The notes: generated by a model from the sequence alone, not told the origin. A stretch of DNA of 64,000 bases from Pseudomonas mucidolens (GCF_900106045.1 NZ_LT629802.1:744001-808000); one strand, 5' to 3'. Counted from the stretch's first letter, positions 54,772-64,000 are shown. Numbers and translations: made by a program.

Positions 54772-55407
54772 TTGACCAGTCCACTTTTAGAAGCCGTTGC
54801 GCTCACCTGTGAGCGAGACCTGCGGATGTTGTTCGATCACCTCGAACTGCGTCTGACGGGCGGCGACATGGTGCAGATCAGCGGACCTAACGGCAGCGGC
54901 AAGACCAGCCTGTTGCGCCTGTTGGCGGGCCTGATGCAGCCGACGGCGGGGCAGGTGCGGCTCAACGGCAAGCCGTTGACCGAGCAACGCACTGAGCTGG
55001 CGCGTAATCTGCTGTGGATCGGCCATGCCGCCGGGATCAAGGATGTGCTGACGCCTGAAGAGAACCTCGGTTGGCTTAGCGCCCTGCATCATCCGACGAA
55101 CCGCGAGTCGATTTGGCGGGCGTTGGCCGCCGTGGGCCTGAAGGGGTTTGAAGACGTGCCGTGTCACACCCTGTCTGCCGGCCAGCAGCGGCGGGTGGCC
55201 CTGGCCCGCTTGTATCTGCCGGGCCCGCCGTTGTGGATTCTCGACGAACCGTTCACCGCCCTCGATAAACAGGGCGTGGCGCAACTGGAAGAGCACTTGG
55301 CCAAACACTGTGAGCACGGTGGCATGGTGGTCCTGACCACTCACCATACGCTGGCCCGGATACCGCATGGTTACCGTGAGCTGGACCTGGGACGGTGGTC
55401 GGTATGA
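54772..55407 (+). CDS. ccmA: Heme exporter ATP-binding protein CcmA
   Basis: The 211-residue ABC ATPase has Walker [10 protein letters not shown], signature LSAGQQRR, Walker [13 protein letters not shown] and the H-loop TTHHTL. With CcmB, CcmC and CcmD it releases heme-loaded CcmE during cytochrome c maturation. It starts with TTG at 54772; the ribosome site (AAAGG) is weak. Its stop overlaps the ccmB start (ATGA). Confidence 0.95.
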   Translation: MTSPLLEAVALTCERDLRMLFDHLELRLTGGDMVQISGPNGSGKTSLLRLLAGLMQPTAGQVRLNGKPLTEQRTELARNLLWIGHAAGIKDVLTPEENLGWLSALHHPTNRESIWRALAAVGLKGFEDVPCHTLSAGQQRRVALARLYLPGPPLWILDEPFTALDKQGVAQLEEHLAKHCEHGGMVVLTTHHTLARIPHGYRELDLGRWSV

Positions 55408-56072
55408 GTGTATTTGCCCTGTTGGTGGCCCGTGAAGCGCGGTTGCTGTGTCGCCGTCCGGCTGAGTTGGCCAACCCGCTGGTGTTCTTTGCCATCGTCA
55501 TCGCGCTGTTTCCGTTGGCGGTCGGGCCCGAGACAAAACTGTTGCAAACCTTGTCGCCGGGGCTGGTCTGGGTGGCGGCACTTTTGTCCGTCCTGCTCTC
55601 GCTGGACGGGCTGTTTCGCAGTGATTTCGAAGATGGTTCCCTGGAGCAGTGGGTCCTTTCGTCGCACCCCTTGCCTCTTCTGGTTCTGGCCAAGGTGCTG
55701 GCACACTGGGCGTTTTCCGGGCTGGCGCTGGTGTTGCTCGCGCCGCTGCTGGCGATGATGCTGGGATTGCCTTCCGAATGCCTGCCAGTGCTACTCGCTT
55801 CGTTATTGCTCGGCACCCCGGTGTTGAGCCTGCTGGGCGCGGTGGGGGCGGCGCTGACTGTCGGTTTGAAACGTGGGGGACTGTTGCTGGCCCTGCTTAT
55901 TTTGCCTTTGTATATCCCGGTGTTGATCCTGGGCAGCGGTGCCTTGCAGGCCGCGCTCATGGGGATGCCGGCGACCGGTTACCTGTTGTGGCTTGGCAGC
56001 CTGACCGCCCTGGCGGTAACCCTGACACCCTTTGCTATAGCGGCTGGCCTGAAGATCAGCGTCGGCGAATAA
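55404..56072 (+). CDS. ccmB: Heme exporter membrane protein CcmB
   Basis: The 222-residue protein has six predicted transmembrane segments and the CcmB start ([20 protein letters not shown]). It is the membrane subunit paired with CcmA. The ATG at 55404 overlaps the ccmA stop; an in-frame start nine bases upstream was rejected. Confidence 0.95.
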   Translation: MSVFALLVAREARLLCRRPAELANPLVFFAIVIALFPLAVGPETKLLQTLSPGLVWVAALLSVLLSLDGLFRSDFEDGSLEQWVLSSHPLPLLVLAKVLAHWAFSGLALVLLAPLLAMMLGLPSECLPVLLASLLLGTPVLSLLGAVGAALTVGLKRGGLLLALLILPLYIPVLILGSGALQAALMGMPATGYLLWLGSLTALAVTLTPFAIAAGLKISVGE

Positions 56073-56157
56073 TGAGGTCTGACCCGGTGTTTTCGCTGAG
56101 TCAGTAAAGACCCTAAGCTTCTTGCAATGACAAGAAGCAACCGTGATGGAAACAGCA

Positions 56158-56913
56158 ATGAACTGGACCTGGTTTCACAAGCTCGGCTCGCCCAAGTGGT
56201 TCTATGGCATCAGTGGCAAACTCCTGCCATGGCTCAGTGTCGCCGCTGTGTTGCTGATCGGCATCGGCCTGGTCTGGGGCCTGGCCTTCGCGCCGCCTGA
56301 CTACCAGCAAGGCAACAGCTTTCGCATCATCTATATCCACGTGCCCAGTGCGTTGCTGGCCCAGTCCATCTACGTGATGCTGGCGGTGTGCGGCATCGTC
56401 GGCCTGGTCTGGAAGATGAAACTGGCCGACGTTGCCCTGCAATGTGCTGCGCCCATCGGTGCCTGGATGACCGCGGTGGCGCTGATCACCGGGGCGATCT
56501 GGGGCAAGCCGACCTGGGGCTCGTGGTGGGTCTGGGATGCGCGACTAACGTCGATGCTGATTCTGCTGTTCCTGTACTTCGGTCTGATTGCCCTGGGCAA
56601 CGCCATCAGCAATCGTGAGAGTGCCGCCAAGGCCTGTGCGGTACTGGCGATTGTCGGCGTGATCAACATCCCGATCATCAAGTACTCGGTGGAGTGGTGG
56701 AACACCCTGCACCAGGGCGCGACCTTTACCCTGACTGAAAAACCGGCGATGCCCGTGGAAATGTGGGCGCCGCTGTTGCTGATGGTTCTGGGGTTCTACT
56801 GCTTCTTCGGTGCCGTATTGCTGATGCGCATGCGCCTCGAGGTGCTCAAGCGTGAAGCCCGCGCCAGTTGGGTGAAGGTCGAAGTGCAAAACAGCCTGGG
56901 AGCCCGAGGATGA
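56158..56913 (+). CDS. ccmC: Heme transporter CcmC
   Basis: The 251-residue membrane protein has six transmembrane segments and the tryptophan-rich WWD domain ([20 protein letters not shown]) that holds heme for transfer to CcmE. The ATG at 56158 ([16 protein letters not shown]) matches relatives; an ATG at 56146 is possible. Its stop overlaps the ccmD start. Confidence 0.95.
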   Translation: MNWTWFHKLGSPKWFYGISGKLLPWLSVAAVLLIGIGLVWGLAFAPPDYQQGNSFRIIYIHVPSALLAQSIYVMLAVCGIVGLVWKMKLADVALQCAAPIGAWMTAVALITGAIWGKPTWGSWWVWDARLTSMLILLFLYFGLIALGNAISNRESAAKACAVLAIVGVINIPIIKYSVEWWNTLHQGATFTLTEKPAMPVEMWAPLLLMVLGFYCFFGAVLLMRMRLEVLKREARASWVKVEVQNSLGARG

Positions 56914-57086
56914 GTTTCGCCTCTTTCAGTGATTTTCTCGCCATGGGCCATCACGGCCTGTTCGTTTGGACGGCCTATGGCATTTGCCTGGTGGTGCTGG
57001 CGCTCAACGTCGCTGCGCCGATCCTGGCCCGCAAGCGTTACCTGCAACAAGAGGCGCGTCGTCTGCGCCGGGAGACCGATAAGTGA
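56910..57086 (+). CDS. ccmD: Heme exporter small subunit CcmD
   Basis: The 58-residue protein has one transmembrane helix ([20 protein letters not shown]) followed by a basic tail ([15 protein letters not shown]), the CcmD pattern. It stabilises CcmC-CcmE. It overlaps ccmC upstream and ccmE downstream by four bases each. Confidence 0.92.
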   Translation: MSFASFSDFLAMGHHGLFVWTAYGICLVVLALNVAAPILARKRYLQQEARRLRRETDK

Positions 57087-57538
57087 ATCCGCTGCGTCGA
57101 AAACGTCTGTTGATCATCCTCGCCATTCTGCTCGGTGTCGGCCTCGCCGTGGGCCTGGCCTTGAGTGCCTTGCAGCAGAACATCAACCTGTTCTACACCC
57201 CGACCCAGATTGCCAACGGCGAAGCACCGCTGGACACGCGCATTCGCGCAGGCGGCATGGTCGAGGCCGGTTCCCTGAAACGTTCCGGTGACTCCCTGGA
57301 CGTCAGATTCGTGGTCACCGACTTCAATAAATCGGTGACCATCACCTACCGCGGCATCCTCCCGGACCTGTTCCGTGAAGGCCAGGGCATCGTCGCGCTC
57401 GGCAAGCTCAACGCTGATGGCGTGGTGGTCGCCGATGAAGTGCTGGCCAAGCACGATGAGAAGTACATGCCGCCGGAAGTGACCAAAGCCCTGAACGAAA
57501 GCGGTCAGTCGGCTCCCACACCTGCCAAGGAGGGCTAA
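57083..57538 (+). CDS. ccmE: Periplasmic heme chaperone CcmE
   Basis: The 151-residue protein has an N-terminal membrane anchor ([19 protein letters not shown]) and an OB-fold periplasmic domain with the heme-attaching His124 and Tyr128 ([12 protein letters not shown]). It carries heme from CcmC to CcmF. It starts with GTG at 57083 overlapping the ccmD stop. Confidence 0.96.
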   Translation: MNPLRRKRLLIILAILLGVGLAVGLALSALQQNINLFYTPTQIANGEAPLDTRIRAGGMVEAGSLKRSGDSLDVRFVVTDFNKSVTITYRGILPDLFREGQGIVALGKLNADGVVVADEVLAKHDEKYMPPEVTKALNESGQSAPTPAKEG

Positions 57539-57541
57539 CTG

Positions 57542-59530
57542 ATGACCTCTGCACTGTTTATTCCCGAACTGGGCCAGTTGGCGATGATCCTCGCCCTGTG
57601 CTTCGCTGTCGTCCAGGCGATTGTCCCGCTGCTGGGCGCCTGGCGCGGTGATCGCCTGTGGATGAGTCTGGCCCAGCCAGCCGCCTGGGGCCAGTTCGCG
57701 TTTCTCGGGTTCGCATTTGGCTGCCTGACCTACGCTTTCATGACTGACGATTTTTCTGTCGCTTACGTCGCGAGCAACTCCAACAGTGCCTTGCCCTGGT
57801 ACTACAAGTTCAGCGCGGTGTGGGGGGCCCACGAAGGCTCCCTGTTGCTGTGGGCTTTGATTCTCGGCGGCTGGACGTTCGCGGTATCGGTGTTCTCCCG
57901 GCAGTTGCCGCAAGTGATGCTGGCCCGAGTGCTGGCAGTGATGGGCATGATCAGCATTGGCTTCCTGCTGTTTTTGATCATGACCTCCAACCCGTTTGAG
58001 CGGATCCTGCCGCAAATCCCTACCGACGGTCGTGACCTCAACCCGTTGCTGCAGGACATCGGCCTGATCGTCCACCCGCCGATGTTGTACATGGGCTACG
58101 TCGGTTTCTCGGTGGCCTTTGCCTTCGCCATCGCCGCACTGTTGGGCGGGCGCCTCGATGCGGCCTGGGCGCGCTGGTCGCGGCCGTGGACCATCGTTGC
58201 CTGGGCCTTCCTCGGCATCGGCATCACCTTGGGTTCGTGGTGGGCCTACTACGAACTTGGCTGGGGTGGCTGGTGGTTCTGGGACCCGGTGGAAAACGCC
58301 TCGTTCATGCCGTGGCTGGTGGGCACCGCGCTGATTCACTCGTTGGCTGTTACCGAAAAACGCGGCGTGTTCAAGAGCTGGACCGTGTTGCTGGCCATCG
58401 CCGCATTTTCGCTGAGTCTGCTGGGTACGTTCCTGGTCCGTTCAGGCGTGCTGACCTCGGTTCACGCTTTTGCCTCCGACCCCGAGCGCGGGGTGTTCAT
58501 CCTGATCTTCCTGCTGCTGGTCGTGGGCGGTTCCCTGACGCTGTTCGCCTTGCGCGCGCCGGTGGTCAAGAGTCACGTTGGCTTCAACCTGTGGTCACGG
58601 GAAACCTTGCTGCTGGGCAATAACCTGGTGCTGGTGGTGGCTGCCTCGATGATCCTGCTGGGCACCTTGTATCCGCTGATGCTCGATGCGCTGACCGGCG
58701 CCAAGCTCTCGGTCGGGCCACCCTATTTCAATGCGTTGTTTATCCCGTTGATGGGTCTGCTGATGGTGGTGATGGCCATCGGCATGCTGGTGCGCTGGAA
58801 AGACACGCCGGTCAAATGGCTGGTGGGCATGTTGATCCCGGTACTGCTGGGCAGCGCTGCATTGTCGGTGGTCGCCGGAATCGCCTACGGTGACTTCAAT
58901 TGGGCGGTGCTTGCCACGTTCATGCTGGCGGCCTGGGTGTTGTTGGCTGGTGTGCGAGACATCGTCGACAAGACCCGCCATAAAGGCTTGATCAAGGGCC
59001 TGCCGAGCCTGACTCGCAGCTATTGGGGCATGCAGATCGCGCATATCGGTATCGCGGTTTGCGCGCTGGGCGTGGTGTTGTCCAGCCAGAACAGTGCCGA
59101 ACGCGATCTGCGCCTGGCGCCTGGCGAGTCCATGGACCTGGCCGGTTACCAGTTTGTCTTTGAAGGCGCGAAGCACTTCGAAGGGCCGAACTTCACGTCG
59201 GACAAAGGCACCGTGCGCGTGGTACGCAAGGGCAAGGAAATTGCCGTGCTGCACCCGGAAAAGCGCCTGTACACCGTGCAGAACTCGATGATGACCGAGG
59301 CCGGGATCGACGCCGGTTTCACCCGTGACCTCTACGTCGCCCTCGGCGAGCCATTGGGCGACGGCGCCTGGGCGGTACGGGTCCACGTCAAGCCGTTCGT
59401 GCGCTGGATCTGGTTCGGCGGCCTGCTCACAGGTTTCGGCGGTTTGCTGGCGGCGATGGATCGGCGTTATCGGGTCAAGGTCAAGAGCCGGGTGCGTGAA
59501 GCCCTCGGCCTGCAAGGAGCAGAGGTATGA
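57542..59530 (+). CDS. ccmF: Cytochrome c heme lyase CcmF
   Basis: The 662-residue multispanning membrane protein has the WWD heme-handling motif (GWGGWWFWDPVENASFMPWL) and conserved histidines (VHPPMLYMGYVG). It attaches heme to apocytochrome c with CcmH and CcmI. It starts after a three-base gap and its stop overlaps the ccmG start. Confidence 0.97.
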   Translation: MTSALFIPELGQLAMILALCFAVVQAIVPLLGAWRGDRLWMSLAQPAAWGQFAFLGFAFGCLTYAFMTDDFSVAYVASNSNSALPWYYKFSAVWGAHEGSLLLWALILGGWTFAVSVFSRQLPQVMLARVLAVMGMISIGFLLFLIMTSNPFERILPQIPTDGRDLNPLLQDIGLIVHPPMLYMGYVGFSVAFAFAIAALLGGRLDAAWARWSRPWTIVAWAFLGIGITLGSWWAYYELGWGGWWFWDPVENASFMPWLVGTALIHSLAVTEKRGVFKSWTVLLAIAAFSLSLLGTFLVRSGVLTSVHAFASDPERGVFILIFLLLVVGGSLTLFALRAPVVKSHVGFNLWSRETLLLGNNLVLVVAASMILLGTLYPLMLDALTGAKLSVGPPYFNALFIPLMGLLMVVMAIGMLVRWKDTPVKWLVGMLIPVLLGSAALSVVAGIAYGDFNWAVLATFMLAAWVLLAGVRDIVDKTRHKGLIKGLPSLTRSYWGMQIAHIGIAVCALGVVLSSQNSAERDLRLAPGESMDLAGYQFVFEGAKHFEGPNFTSDKGTVRVVRKGKEIAVLHPEKRLYTVQNSMMTEAGIDAGFTRDLYVALGEPLGDGAWAVRVHVKPFVRWIWFGGLLTGFGGLLAAMDRRYRVKVKSRVREALGLQGAEV

Positions 59531-60063
59531 AGCGTTGGTTGATGGTTGTGCCGCTGGCGCTGTTCCTGCTGGTGGCGGTGTTCTTGTATCGCGGCCTGTA
59601 CCTGGACCCGGCGGAGTTACCGTCGGCGATGATCGGCAAGCCATTCCCGGCCTTTTCCCTGCCTACCGTGCAGGGCGACAAGACCTTGACCCAGGCCGAC
59701 CTGCAGGGCAAGCCGGCGTTGGTCAACGTCTGGGCGACCTGGTGCATTTCCTGCCGCGTCGAGCATCCGGTATTGAACAAGCTGGCCGAAAAAGGTGTGG
59801 TGATCTACGGGGTCAACTACAAGGACGACAATGCGGCGGCCTTGAAGTGGCTGGCGGAGTTCCATAATCCTTATCAGTTGGATATCCGCGATGAAGACGG
59901 CAATCTTGGCCTGAACCTCGGCGTCTATGGTGCCCCGGAAACCTTCTTCATCGATGCCAAGGGCGTGATTCGCGACAAGTTCGTCGGTGTGATCGACGAA
60001 GTGGTCTGGCGTGAGCAACTGGCCGCCAAATACCAGGCGCTGGTGGATGAGGCCAGACCATGA
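59527..60063 (+). CDS. ccmG: Thiol:disulfide oxidoreductase CcmG (DsbE)
   Basis: The 178-residue thioredoxin-fold protein has an N-terminal membrane anchor (MVVPLALFLLVAVFLYRGL) and the redox motif WCISC with Cys73 and Cys76. It reduces the heme-binding cysteines of apocytochrome c in the periplasm. It overlaps ccmF and ccmH by four bases. Its first 16 bases are identical to those of ccmH (both encode MKRWL). Confidence 0.96.
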   Translation: MKRWLMVVPLALFLLVAVFLYRGLYLDPAELPSAMIGKPFPAFSLPTVQGDKTLTQADLQGKPALVNVWATWCISCRVEHPVLNKLAEKGVVIYGVNYKDDNAAALKWLAEFHNPYQLDIRDEDGNLGLNLGVYGAPETFFIDAKGVIRDKFVGVIDEVVWREQLAAKYQALVDEARP

Positions 60064-60533
60064 AGCGTTGGTTGACCGCTGCTGTATTGACGCTGGGATT
60101 GATGGGCGTGGCCCACGCCGCGATCGACACCTACGAGTTTGCCAATGACGGTGAGCGCGAGCGTTTCCGCGAATTGACCAAGGAACTGCGCTGTCCCAAG
60201 TGTCAGAACCAGGACATCGCCGACTCCAACGCGCCGATTGCTGCCGACCTGCGCAAAGAAATTTTCCGCATGTTGGGGGAGGGCAAGAACAATCAGCAGA
60301 TCATCGACTTCATGGTCGACCGCTACGGTGATTTCGTCCGCTACAAACCGGCCCTCACCGCCAAGACCGCGCTGCTCTGGTTTGGCCCCGCCGGCCTGCT
60401 GCTGGGTGGGCTGGTGATCATGGCGGTGATCGTCCGCCGTCGCCGCGTCGCTCCGACCGATGGTTCGGACACGCTATCCGCTTCCGAGCGTCAACGCCTC
60501 GACCAACTGCTGGACGAAAAAACCGATGATTGA
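60060..60533 (+). CDS. ccmH: Cytochrome c maturation protein CcmH
   Basis: The 157-residue protein has a signal peptide ([20 protein letters not shown]), the reactive LRCPKCQNQ motif (Cys45, Cys48), and a C-terminal transmembrane helix ([20 protein letters not shown]). It holds apocytochrome c for the heme lyase. It overlaps ccmI by eight bases. Confidence 0.96.
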   Translation: MKRWLTAAVLTLGLMGVAHAAIDTYEFANDGERERFRELTKELRCPKCQNQDIADSNAPIAADLRKEIFRMLGEGKNNQQIIDFMVDRYGDFVRYKPALTAKTALLWFGPAGLLLGGLVIMAVIVRRRRVAPTDGSDTLSASERQRLDQLLDEKTDD

Positions 60534-61719
60534 TTTCTGGCTCGCAGCAGGCCTGCTGCTCCTGGTTGCCTTGAGTATCCTGCTGATCCCGGTATTGCGC
60601 GTGCGCCGTGCCCAGCGTGAGGAGGATCGCACCGCTCTGAACGTCGCGCTGTATCAGGAGCGCGTGGCCGAGCTGCAAACCCAGCAAAGCGAAGGTGTAC
60701 TTGACGCCGCGCAACTGGATGCAGGCCGCGCTGAGGCCGCTCGAGAATTGTTGGCCGATACCGAAGGCGTGGAAAAACCACGCGAGTCGCGACTGGGCAA
60801 GCCCTTGCCATTGCTCGCGGCGTTCCTGGTGCCGGTCCTGGGCCTTGGTTTGTACTTGCACTTCGGCGCCAGCGACAAGGTCGAACTGACCCGCGAATTT
60901 TCCCAACCGCCGGTGTCCATGGAAGACATGACCCAGCGCCTGGAACGTGCGGCGGCCGCGCAACCGGATTCGGCCGAAGGCCTGTATTTCCTCGGTCGGG
61001 CCTACATGGCTCAGGATCGGTCGGCGGACGCGGCGAAAGTCTTCGAACGCACCGTGAGCCTGGCCGGTCGTCAGCCTGAGTTGCTCGGGCAATGGGCGCA
61101 GGCGCAGTACTTCGCGGATAACAAACAATGGTCGCCGAAAATCCAGGCCTTGACCGATGAAGCGCTGAAGCTTGATCCGAAGGAAGTCACCAGCCTGGGT
61201 TTGCTCGGTATCGCCGCCTTTGAAGGCCAGCGTTACCAGCAAGCCATTGATTACTGGAACCGTCTGTTGGCCCAGTTGCCGGAGCAGGATAAATCCCGCG
61301 CGGCGCTGCAGGGCGGGATTGACCGGGCGGCCGAGAAGTTGAAAGAGGGTGGTGGTGCAGTCGCGCCGACCCAGGCTGCCGCGCGGCTCAAAGTCCGCGT
61401 CGAGGTGTCGGCTGAGGTAAAAGCCAAGGCTCGGCCGACCGACAGCGTATTCATTTTCGTGCGTGCGGTCGGCGGCCCGCCGGCACCGCTGGCCGCCAAG
61501 CGCGTGAGCGTGGCTGACCTGCCGATCAGTGTCGAACTGGGTGATGCTGACGCGATGATGCCGCAGTTGAAACTGTCCAACTTTCCCGAAGTCCAACTCG
61601 TTGCGCGCATCTCCCGGGCAGGTCAACCGACTGCCGGTGAGTGGATCGGCCGCAGCCAACCCTTGGCGAGCAGCACCACTGCGACGCAGCAATTGATCAT
61701 CGACAGTCCGGACAAGTAA
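60526..61719 (+). CDS. ccmI: Apocytochrome c chaperone CcmI
   Basis: The 397-residue protein has two N-terminal transmembrane helices ([39 protein letters not shown]), a TPR-containing periplasmic region (about 130-270, [20 protein letters not shown]) and a C-terminal beta domain ([20 protein letters not shown]). It delivers apocytochrome c to CcmF/H. The ATG at 60526 overlaps ccmH; the long upstream in-frame extension was rejected. Confidence 0.94.
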   Translation: MIDFWLAAGLLLLVALSILLIPVLRVRRAQREEDRTALNVALYQERVAELQTQQSEGVLDAAQLDAGRAEAARELLADTEGVEKPRESRLGKPLPLLAAFLVPVLGLGLYLHFGASDKVELTREFSQPPVSMEDMTQRLERAAAAQPDSAEGLYFLGRAYMAQDRSADAAKVFERTVSLAGRQPELLGQWAQAQYFADNKQWSPKIQALTDEALKLDPKEVTSLGLLGIAAFEGQRYQQAIDYWNRLLAQLPEQDKSRAALQGGIDRAAEKLKEGGGAVAPTQAAARLKVRVEVSAEVKAKARPTDSVFIFVRAVGGPPAPLAAKRVSVADLPISVELGDADAMMPQLKLSNFPEVQLVARISRAGQPTAGEWIGRSQPLASSTTATQQLIIDSPDK

Positions 61720-61734
61720 TTCGAGGAAACGCCC

Positions 61735-62139
61735 ATGACCGCCATCGCTCGTATCACCTTGCTTAGCCTGGTTCTGGGGTTGAGTGCCTGTGCGGTGCAT
61801 CGGCCGCCGGCGCAGACCGGCCCGACCATTCCGTCGTCAGGCCCGGCTACCCAACCCGGCACCCGGCCATCGACGCAACCGTCGACCCCGGCGACCCCCG
61901 CGCCACGGCCGATCCCCCGTACCTCGGCGACTTTCGCGCCACCACCGGGCGCCGAAAGTCACTGGGACGGCAAGATGGGCGTGTATGTGCTGGACGAACA
62001 GCCGGATACGTTCTATCGCCAGCGCACGTACTACCGCTGGAGCAATGGCTGGAGCCGTTCCATCAGCCCGAATGGGCCGTGGGAAGAAACCAATGTGCAG
62101 GGCGTGCCGCCGGGCTTGAGCAAGCACTACGCGAAGTAA
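61735..62139 (+). CDS. Small proline/threonine-rich lipoprotein after ccmI
   Basis: The 134-residue protein has a lipoprotein signal with lipobox LSAC (Cys19), a Pro/Thr/Ser-rich linker (about 25-75) and a compact C-terminal segment rich in Tyr and Trp (DTFYRQRTYYRWSNGWSRSI). It would be membrane-anchored in the envelope. A GAGGAAACG ribosome site precedes the ATG 15 bases after ccmI, so it is probably cotranscribed. I do not recognise a defined family. Confidence 0.8.
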   Translation: MTAIARITLLSLVLGLSACAVHRPPAQTGPTIPSSGPATQPGTRPSTQPSTPATPAPRPIPRTSATFAPPPGAESHWDGKMGVYVLDEQPDTFYRQRTYYRWSNGWSRSISPNGPWEETNVQGVPPGLSKHYAK

Positions 62140-62298
62140 GTAGCTGTAACGGTTGGCAATCGAAAATGGCCGTGCTCCAGGCCAAAGAACTGAAAAAGTT
62201 CGGGCGAAGGCGGACGTCCAACACTAGCAGGCCGTAGAGTTTCACCCGACATTCTTCGGGCATCACGCGTGACTCGGGGTTCAGGCGTAACAGGTTTT

Positions 62299-62325
62299 AG
62301 TGTGGTATTTATGAAATACCACACT
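62299..62325. terminator. Strong hairpin between convergent genes
   Basis: A 12-bp perfect stem (AGTGTGGTATTT with AAATACCACACT) closes on a three-base ATG loop. It lies between the lipoprotein gene and the minus-strand gene at 62331. No T-run follows on either strand, so it may be a weak bidirectional terminator. The remaining 62140-62298 sequence holds nothing recognised. Confidence 0.55.
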
Positions 62326-62330
62326 AGGGC

Positions 62331-62876
62331 TTACTTGATCGCAGTAGTCGATGCAGTTGTTATTTTGAAGTCGATTCTCATCTCCAGATCATCTCGGTTG
62401 TCCACCCATTTGACAAATTGATCGTGGGGTCCTGTGCAGGTCTGGTTGAACTGCTCGGGGATCGAGATACTGATCTGACTGGTACTGGGTTTGCCCAGGG
62501 TATTGCAGGACAGGCGCTGGGTCTTGGAACTCTCGCTGCTATTGTAGGTATAGCTGCCTGACCCCAGCAATTGGTACGCACGGCCGTTGGTGCCTACTTT
62601 GTACTCGATATCTGGCTTCTGATCGTCGGGTTTGGTCTCGATGAGAGAGACGAAGGTGAGCTCCTTGCTGGCATAGCTCGGCAATGTATAGACCAGCTGT
62701 CGGGTGGGGGGCAACATGCACCAGGCGCTGTTACCCGGGTGCGGTTCGCACGCTGGGTAAAGTTCCTTGTCGACAATCACGCCAGCGTTTGTGGATTGGT
62801 TTTCCACAGTTAGAGCGGCGCTGAACGCGGCGAATGGCACTATGGCCAGCGATACGAATAAAATGTTCTGGATCAC
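62331..62876 (-). CDS. Unrecognised secreted protein
   Basis: The 181-residue product starts with GTG at 62876 behind a GGAGAAC ribosome site and has a clear Sec signal (MIQNILFVSLAIVPFAAFSA before ALTVENQ). The mature part has four cysteines (43, 53, 124, 147) that could form two disulfides, many Ser/Thr, and a beta-rich look (YKVGTNGRAYQLLGSGSYTY). GC content is clearly lower than in the ccm and flagellar genes, suggesting more recent acquisition. No family was recognised; it may be a periplasmic or surface protein. Confidence 0.7.
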   Translation of the reverse strand: MIQNILFVSLAIVPFAAFSAALTVENQSTNAGVIVDKELYPACEPHPGNSAWCMLPPTRQLVYTLPSYASKELTFVSLIETKPDDQKPDIEYKVGTNGRAYQLLGSGSYTYNSSESSKTQRLSCNTLGKPSTSQISISIPEQFNQTCTGPHDQFVKWVDNRDDLEMRIDFKITTASTTAIK

Positions 62877-62963
62877 GATGTTCTCCTCGGCGGTATCAAC
62901 AAGGGGTGCCACACGAGGAGTCTGTAAACAGATCCATTGAGACATCGGCATCGGTAAATACAT

Positions 62964-63345
62964 GATGGCTGTGACGCAGGAGCGTCCCAGGGTTACATTA
63001 AACAGCGTAGTTCATGATTACCCAGCTGTTATAAAATCCACTTGAGCAAATATGATGTCATGCTCAGATAGTGCGTCAGCCACGTTGAATCAGGTCTTGT
63101 TGGGCATTCGTCCGCGCATCGGCGAGCGGCTCGGCGAGTTGAAAGGAGCTGTCTCTGCTTATTCTTCGGGTGAAGTTTGAGCGCAGTAATCAGCTTGCAA
63201 TAGTGTTCGAGCTCAACGTTCTGCGACGCTGCCTTTTCGATTGTAATTCGCCACAAGTAGCGGCGCCCTTCGAGTTTGATTCCAGGCAGTCAAACCCCTT
63301 GCCACAGACCCGTAATCCGGCAAGTCTGGCGAAAAACCACAGGGT
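62964..63345. other. Gene-poor, lower-GC gap with a possible HTH-gene relict
   Basis: No complete gene is supported in this stretch. On the minus strand, from about 63290 down to 63029, one frame reads IEKAASQNVELEHYCKLITA, which resembles the C-terminal half of an XRE-type helix-turn-helix domain. The frame lacks a start codon with a ribosome site and its upstream half is closed by a stop, so it may be a decayed regulator or chance. Confidence 0.3.
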
Positions 63346-63351
63346 ATGTTG

Positions 63352-63918
63352 ATGACAGGCAGGTTGATCTATCTCATCGGACCTTCCGGTTCGGGCAAGG
63401 ACAGCCTGTTGGATGCCGCGCGTGCGCGCTTGGCCGCGCGCGGCTGTCGCATTGTGCAACGGGTTATCACGCGCTCGGTGCAAGCGCTGGGCGAGGCGGC
63501 GCAAGGCGTGAGCCCGGCGCAATTCGCCGCGCTGCAGGCCTGCGGTGCGTTTGCCCTGTGCTGGCAGGCGAATGGCTTGTCCTATGGTATTCCCCGGGAG
63601 ATCGACGATTGGCTGGCGGTGGGGGAGGATGTGTTGGTCAACGGCTCCCGGGGCCACCTGGCGCAAGCCCGCCTGCGTTACCCGACGTTGCAGGTGGTGT
63701 TGCTGACGGTGGACGCTGGCGTATTGCGCCAACGCTTGTTGGCGCGGGGGCGGGAGTCGCCGAGCGAAATCGAGGCGCGCCTGGCGCGCAACGCGCAGTT
63801 CGGTGAGCGTCTGATGGCAACCGCCGGTGTACACCTGCTGGATAACTCCGGCCCGCTGGAGCATACCGTCGAACGCTTGCTTGCGGCGCTCGCCGACGGT
63901 CATTGTGCCCGCGCCTGA
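63352..63918 (+). CDS. phnN: Ribose 1,5-bisphosphate phosphokinase PhnN
   Basis: The 188-residue protein is a guanylate-kinase-like P-loop enzyme (MTGRLIYLIGPSGSGKDSLL, P-loop near residues 10-18). It has the PhnN middle (FALCWQANGLSYGIPREIDD), which distinguishes it from true guanylate kinases. It makes PRPP from ribose 1,5-bisphosphate, a step in phosphonate use and a bypass for PRPP synthesis. ATG 63352 is spaced seven bases from AGGG; ATG 63346 is only one base away from it. Confidence 0.88.
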   Translation: MTGRLIYLIGPSGSGKDSLLDAARARLAARGCRIVQRVITRSVQALGEAAQGVSPAQFAALQACGAFALCWQANGLSYGIPREIDDWLAVGEDVLVNGSRGHLAQARLRYPTLQVVLLTVDAGVLRQRLLARGRESPSEIEARLARNAQFGERLMATAGVHLLDNSGPLEHTVERLLAALADGHCARA

Positions 63919-63931
63919 GCGGGCGCTCAGG
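63914..63931. terminator. Small hairpin at the end of phnN
   Basis: CCTGAGC and GCTCAGG pair around a GGGC loop, overlapping the phnN stop codon and lying between two convergent frames. There is no T-run, so its terminator role is uncertain. Confidence 0.35.
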
Positions 63932-63932
63932 T

Positions 63933-64000
63933 TCAGGCATTCACCGCCGCGGCGGCCTTCGACACACTCATGAAGCGCAGCAGCGCTACTAACGGGAAGG
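63933..64000 (-). CDS. C-terminal tail of an unidentified minus-strand gene (cut by window edge)
   Basis: Read leftwards from the window end, a frame with strong G/C third positions gives FPLVALLRFMSVSKAAAAVNA and stops at 63933-63935. Coding composition and the convergent layout with phnN support a real gene end, but about 21 codons are too few to name it. Confidence 0.35.
   Translation of the reverse strand, partial: FPLVALLRFMSVSKAAAAVNA

Noticed and set aside
63190..63903. 237-codon minus-strand frame opposite phnN
   Set aside because: phnN on the plus strand has a clear P-loop and family motifs; the opposite frame has none.

Overview
The window is a chromosomal segment of a Pseudomonas, most likely of the P. 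fluorescens group. Every core gene reads as a Pseudomonas ortholog: FleQ/FleSR, FleN, MotC/MotD, the ParA/ParP-type chemotaxis pair, DUF2802, and a ccm operon after the chemotaxis genes. GC content is high and fluorescent-pseudomonad REP/REPIN repeats lie in several gaps. Nearly all of it is one polar flagellum and chemotaxis locus on the plus strand, followed by the cytochrome c maturation operon. This is inferred from motifs and gene order; no database search was possible.

Layout. 1-2.0 kb: start of phhA (minus strand) and its divergent regulator phhR, which carries an apparent +1 frameshift in a G6 run. 2.2-10.7 kb: flgFGHIJKL behind a strong sigma54-type site. 11-16.6 kb: a FabH-like ketoacyl synthase, fliC (sigma28-type promoter), flaG, fliD, fliS and fliT. 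16.8-21 kb: fleQ and fleSR, the regulators that act with sigma54. 21.1-26.9 kb: fliEFGHIJ (MS ring, C ring, export ATPase). 26.9-27.2 kb: a 264-bp element with 34-bp terminal inverted repeats and a REPIN nested inside it. 27.4-29.8 kb: a STAS / PP2C response regulator / Hpt signalling trio resembling HsbA-HsbR-HptB. 29.8-36.7 kb: fliK, fliLMNOPQR and flhB. 36.7-38.4 kb: an accessory insert with an FKBP isomerase, two small cold-shock-domain proteins, a paralogous pair of palindromic upstream regions and a 46-bp copy of the fliR/flhB junction. 38.4-43.6 kb: flhA, flhF, fleN, fliA. 43.7-52.6 kb: cheY, cheZ, cheA, cheB, motC, motD, a ParA ATPase, a ParP-like CheW-domain protein, cheW and a DUF2802 protein. 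52.7-54.6 kb (minus strand): an FlhB C-terminal-domain paralog and a second FliK-like protein. 54.8-61.7 kb: ccmABCDEFGHI, then a small lipoprotein. 62.3-64 kb: an unrecognised secreted protein (minus strand), a gap with a possible HTH-gene relict, phnN, and the tail of an unidentified minus-strand gene.

How it works together. FleQ with sigma54 would switch on fleSR, fliE, fliK, fliL, flhA and fliD, and the sequence shows matching GG-N10-GC sites. FleSR would then drive later genes such as flgF. FliA takes over for fliC and probably fliS. FlhF and FleN set polar placement and number, CheA/CheY/CheZ/CheB/CheW run the chemosensory pathway, and the ParA/ParP pair places the arrays at the pole.

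The most unusual items are the FKBP/CSD cassette with its duplicated junction, the CheA that has four E-F-x-x-LLD repeats where a P2 domain is expected, a flagellin-modification island reduced to its acyl synthase, a flagellin core built of three tandem repeats, and the frameshifted phhR.
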